Shown here: positions 57,165-64,000 of the stretch, piece after piece | Layout of the letters: every line of letters begins with the position of its first letter | Numbering within the stretch: position 1 is the first letter of the stretch | From: Paracidovorax avenae | GTDB taxonomy: Bacteria; Pseudomonadota; Gammaproteobacteria; Burkholderiales; Burkholderiaceae_C | Direction of reading: 5' to 3' | DNA: 64,000 bases | Assembly (NCBI RefSeq): GCF_040892545.1 | Contig: NZ_CP156079.1 | Span: forward strand, 3,631,501-3,695,500 | Translations under genes and position numbers: made by a program | Notes under the pieces: model-generated | Database searches by the model: none | Told to the model about the DNA's origin: nothing | Seen by the model: only the letters and a program-made list of their open reading frames with translations

Positions 57165-58292
57165 TCACTCCGGATCCGGGTATTTCAGCGCGATCTGCCG
57201 GAAATCCTCCGCCAGGTCCACGAAGGCATCGACCATGTCCGGGTCGAAATGCGCTCCTCGGCCCTTGATGATGGTGGTGCAGGCCTGTTCGTGCGAGAAG
57301 GCGGGCTTGTACACGCGCTTGCTGATGAGCGCGTCGTACACGTCGGCCACCGCCATCAGCCGCGCCGAGACGGGAATCGCATCGCCCGCCAGCCCCAGCG
57401 GGTAGCCGCTGCCGTCCCACTTCTCCTGGTGGCTGTAGGCGATCTCCTTGGACACGCTCAGGAACGCCACCCGCATGCCCAGCCGCCGCTCGGCGTTCTC
57501 GATGGCGTCGCGGCCGAGCGTGGTGTGGGTCTTCATGACCTCGAACTCCTCGGCGGTGAGCTTGCCGGGCTTGAGGAGGATGCTGTCGGGAATGCCGATC
57601 TTGCCGATGTCGTGCAGCGGCGCGGATTTGTAGAGCAGGTCGATCATGCGCTCGTTGAGCACCGTCTCGAAGCGCGGATGGCGCGCCAGCCGCTCGGCCA
57701 GGGCCTTGACGTAGAGCTGCGTGCGCCGGATGTGGTTGCCGGTTTCGTTGTCCCGCGTTTCCGCGAGCGAGGTCATGGCCATGATGGTCACGTCCTGGAT
57801 GGCCTGCACCTCCAGCGTCCGCAGGGCCACCTCGCGCTCGAGGTAGGCACTCTTGTCGCGCAGGAAATCCGCCGTGGCCTTGAGGCTGAGGTGCGTGTGC
57901 ACCCGCGCGAGCAGGATGGGCGGGCTGATCGGCTTGGTGATGTAGTCCACCGCGCCCACTGACAGGCCGCGCCGCTCGTCTTCCGGCGTGCTGCGCGCGG
58001 TCAGGAAGATGACGGGAATGTCGCGCGAGGCGGGATGCGCCTTGAGCTGCCGGCAGACCTCGTAGCCGTCCAGGCCGGGCATCATGATGTCGAGCAGGAT
58101 CAGGTCGGGCGGCGCGTCCGACTGGGCGATGCGCAGCGCCTTCTCGCCGTGGTTGGCCACCTTGACGAGGTAATGGTCGCGCAGCAGCGTGGCCATGAGC
58201 GCGAGGTTGTCGGGGGTGTCGTCCACCACCAGCACCGTGGCGATGGTCCGGTCCTTGAGCATGGGGTCATCGGAGAGCAGGGAAGTGTCCAT
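57165..58292 (-). CDS. Response regulator with HD-GYP c-di-GMP phosphodiesterase domain
   Basis: A 375-residue two-domain protein (RpfG-like). The receiver spans ~17-140: VLVVDDTPDNLALMATLL, phosphoacceptor aspartate in LILLDIMMPGLDGYEV, and FLTARSTPEDE with KPISPPILLARV. The HD-GYP domain has ETGNHIRRTQLYVKALAERL, SAPLHDIGKIGIPDSIL and KWDGSGYP, so the metal and signature residues are present. It should hydrolyse c-di-GMP when phosphorylated. The hybrid kinase gene lies 55 bases upstream on the same strand and is the probable partner. Confidence 0.94.
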   Translation of the reverse strand: MDTSLLSDDPMLKDRTIATVLVVDDTPDNLALMATLLRDHYLVKVANHGEKALRIAQSDAPPDLILLDIMMPGLDGYEVCRQLKAHPASRDIPVIFLTARSTPEDERRGLSVGAVDYITKPISPPILLARVHTHLSLKATADFLRDKSAYLEREVALRTLEVQAIQDVTIMAMTSLAETRDNETGNHIRRTQLYVKALAERLARHPRFETVLNERMIDLLYKSAPLHDIGKIGIPDSILLKPGKLTAEEFEVMKTHTTLGRDAIENAERRLGMRVAFLSVSKEIAYSHQEKWDGSGYPLGLAGDAIPVSARLMAVADVYDALISKRVYKPAFSHEQACTTIIKGRGAHFDPDMVDAFVDLAEDFRQIALKYPDPE

Positions 58293-58347
58293 GGTGGTGC
58301 TGAGCCTGTGTCATTCGGATGGCCTGCGGCGCGAAGATCGGCCCGCC

Positions 58348-63222
<4,875 letters not shown>

Positions 63223-63431
63223 GGGCGCTCCCGGAACGCCCACCCGCCGCGACCCGGCGGACCATGCCGCAGGCAGGGCCGCCGCGGCCCGGCCGGCCGC
63301 CAGGCGGCCACAGGAACAGGAGAGGCTTCGGCAGACACGTCGCTTTGAACCTTCGCAAACGGCAGGAAACACACCAAGCGTGGACACCCACGCGCACAGG
63401 CACCCCACAGTATGGCAAAAGGTAACAAAGC

Positions 63432-64000
63432 ATGGATTTTTTTACACACCTCTCTCCCTGGGTAGCGACGGCGGTCGCGGCGCTGATCGCGGTCACTGCC
63501 GCTGCGGTGGTGCATCGCATCGCGGCCCTCGTGGCCCTGCGCGCCACGCGTGGCGTGCCTGTCCTGCACACGGTGGTGCAGGCCTGCGTGCCCGTGGTGC
63601 GCGTGCTGCTGCCCCTGGCGGCGCTGCAGGTCGTCTGGGTGGCCGCGAGCAATGAGCAGCCCTACATCGGCGCCATCCGGCACACGGGCGGACTGGCGCT
63701 GATCGGGGCCGTGGCCTGGCTGCTGGTGGCCGGCATCGGCGGCCTGGCCGACGGCGTGATCGCCCGCTACCCCGCCGACGTGGAGGACAACCTCGCGGCG
63801 CGGCGCATCGCCACCCAGGCGCGGGTGCTGTCGCGCACCGCCATGACGGGCGTGGTGATGGCCGCCCTCGCCCTCATGCTGATGACGTTTCCCGGCGCGC
63901 GGCAGGTCGGGGCCAGTCTGCTGGCTTCCGCGGGCGTCGTCGGCATCGTGGCCGGTATCGCGGCCCGGCCGGTGTTCAGCAACATGATAGCCGGCCTGCA
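63432..64000 (+). CDS. MscS-family mechanosensitive channel, 5' part
   Basis: The first 189 residues of a mechanosensitive channel; the gene runs off the window. Four hydrophobic segments are visible: WVATAVAALIAVTAAAVV, VVRVLLPLAALQVVWVA, GGLALIGAVAWLLVAG and AMTGVVMAALALMLM. The pore-lining helix and start of the beta domain follow (ASLLASAGVVGIVAGIAARP, then FSNMIAGLQ), closely matching the MscS signature. The segment RIATQARVLSRT before the third-last helix is also typical. It should release solutes upon hypo-osmotic shock. It is divergent from the hybrid kinase gene with about 210 bases between starts. Confidence 0.9.
   Translation, partial: MDFFTHLSPWVATAVAALIAVTAAAVVHRIAALVALRATRGVPVLHTVVQACVPVVRVLLPLAALQVVWVAASNEQPYIGAIRHTGGLALIGAVAWLLVAGIGGLADGVIARYPADVEDNLAARRIATQARVLSRTAMTGVVMAALALMLMTFPGARQVGASLLASAGVVGIVAGIAARPVFSNMIAGL

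Overview
The window is about 64 kb of high-GC chromosomal DNA, densely coded on both strands, with short gaps and several four-base ATGA overlaps between genes. Gene content points to a betaproteobacterium of the Comamonadaceae, most likely a plant-associated Acidovorax (inference). Supporting items are the Bug-type solute-binding protein, DarP, YbiB inside a nitrate-assimilation operon, the rpsU-yqeY pair, a secreted GH5 cellulase and two candidate type III effectors. No rRNA, tRNA, CRISPR array, prophage or transposase gene was seen.

Region by region. 1-2.2 kb: the 3' end of an outer-membrane efflux channel gene, a small hypothetical gene, and a minus-strand gene with the hallmarks of a type III effector (MGC start, Ser/Thr/Pro-rich N-terminus, PIP-box-like promoter). 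2.4-11.7 kb: a nitrate/nitrite assimilation operon (nirB, nirD, nasA, a ybiB-like gene, a uroporphyrinogen-III methyltransferase gene and a soluble PilJ/MCP-like protein). It is preceded by a sigma-54 promoter and a leader able to form a terminator or a competing hairpin, and is split by a ~507-bp element with long terminal inverted repeats. 11.8-16 kb: a Fur-box-controlled fecI-fecR-TonB receptor iron-uptake locus. 16.2-17.7 kb: a secreted cellulase.

17.7-24.9 kb: a thioesterase, a carbonic anhydrase/SulP anion transporter pair, a sterol-desaturase-type hydroxylase with a flavoprotein, and a Cys-rich ArsR-type regulator opposite two small dimeric alpha-beta-barrel proteins. 25-28.2 kb: a large membrane GGDEF-EAL protein. 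28.4-29.4 kb: rpsU and yqeY. 29.5-38.8 kb: a GST, a WYL regulator, a LysR regulator divergent from a tartrate/D-malate dehydrogenase, a patatin lipoprotein, an MFS transporter, a D-threonine aldolase-family enzyme with a divergent LysR regulator, and two small membrane proteins. 38.9-45 kb: a LysR-regulated sugar-acid catabolic cluster (Bug binding protein, GarD/UxaA dehydratase, aldehyde dehydrogenase, HpaI/GarL aldolase). 45-53.3 kb: an IPTL-CTERM protein, pmbA, darP, mogA, a membrane protein, cysE, trmJ and an otsA-like gene whose N-terminal extension resembles a type III effector. 53.6-64 kb: a three-gene ABC exporter, suhB, an HD-GYP response regulator with a 1,624-residue hybrid histidine kinase, and the start of an MscS channel gene.

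Taken together, the window combines nitrogen, iron and sugar-acid acquisition with plant-cell-wall attack and probable host manipulation, and holds two c-di-GMP turnover nodes. Very long antisense reading frames across many genes are a by-product of GC-rich codon usage and were left out.
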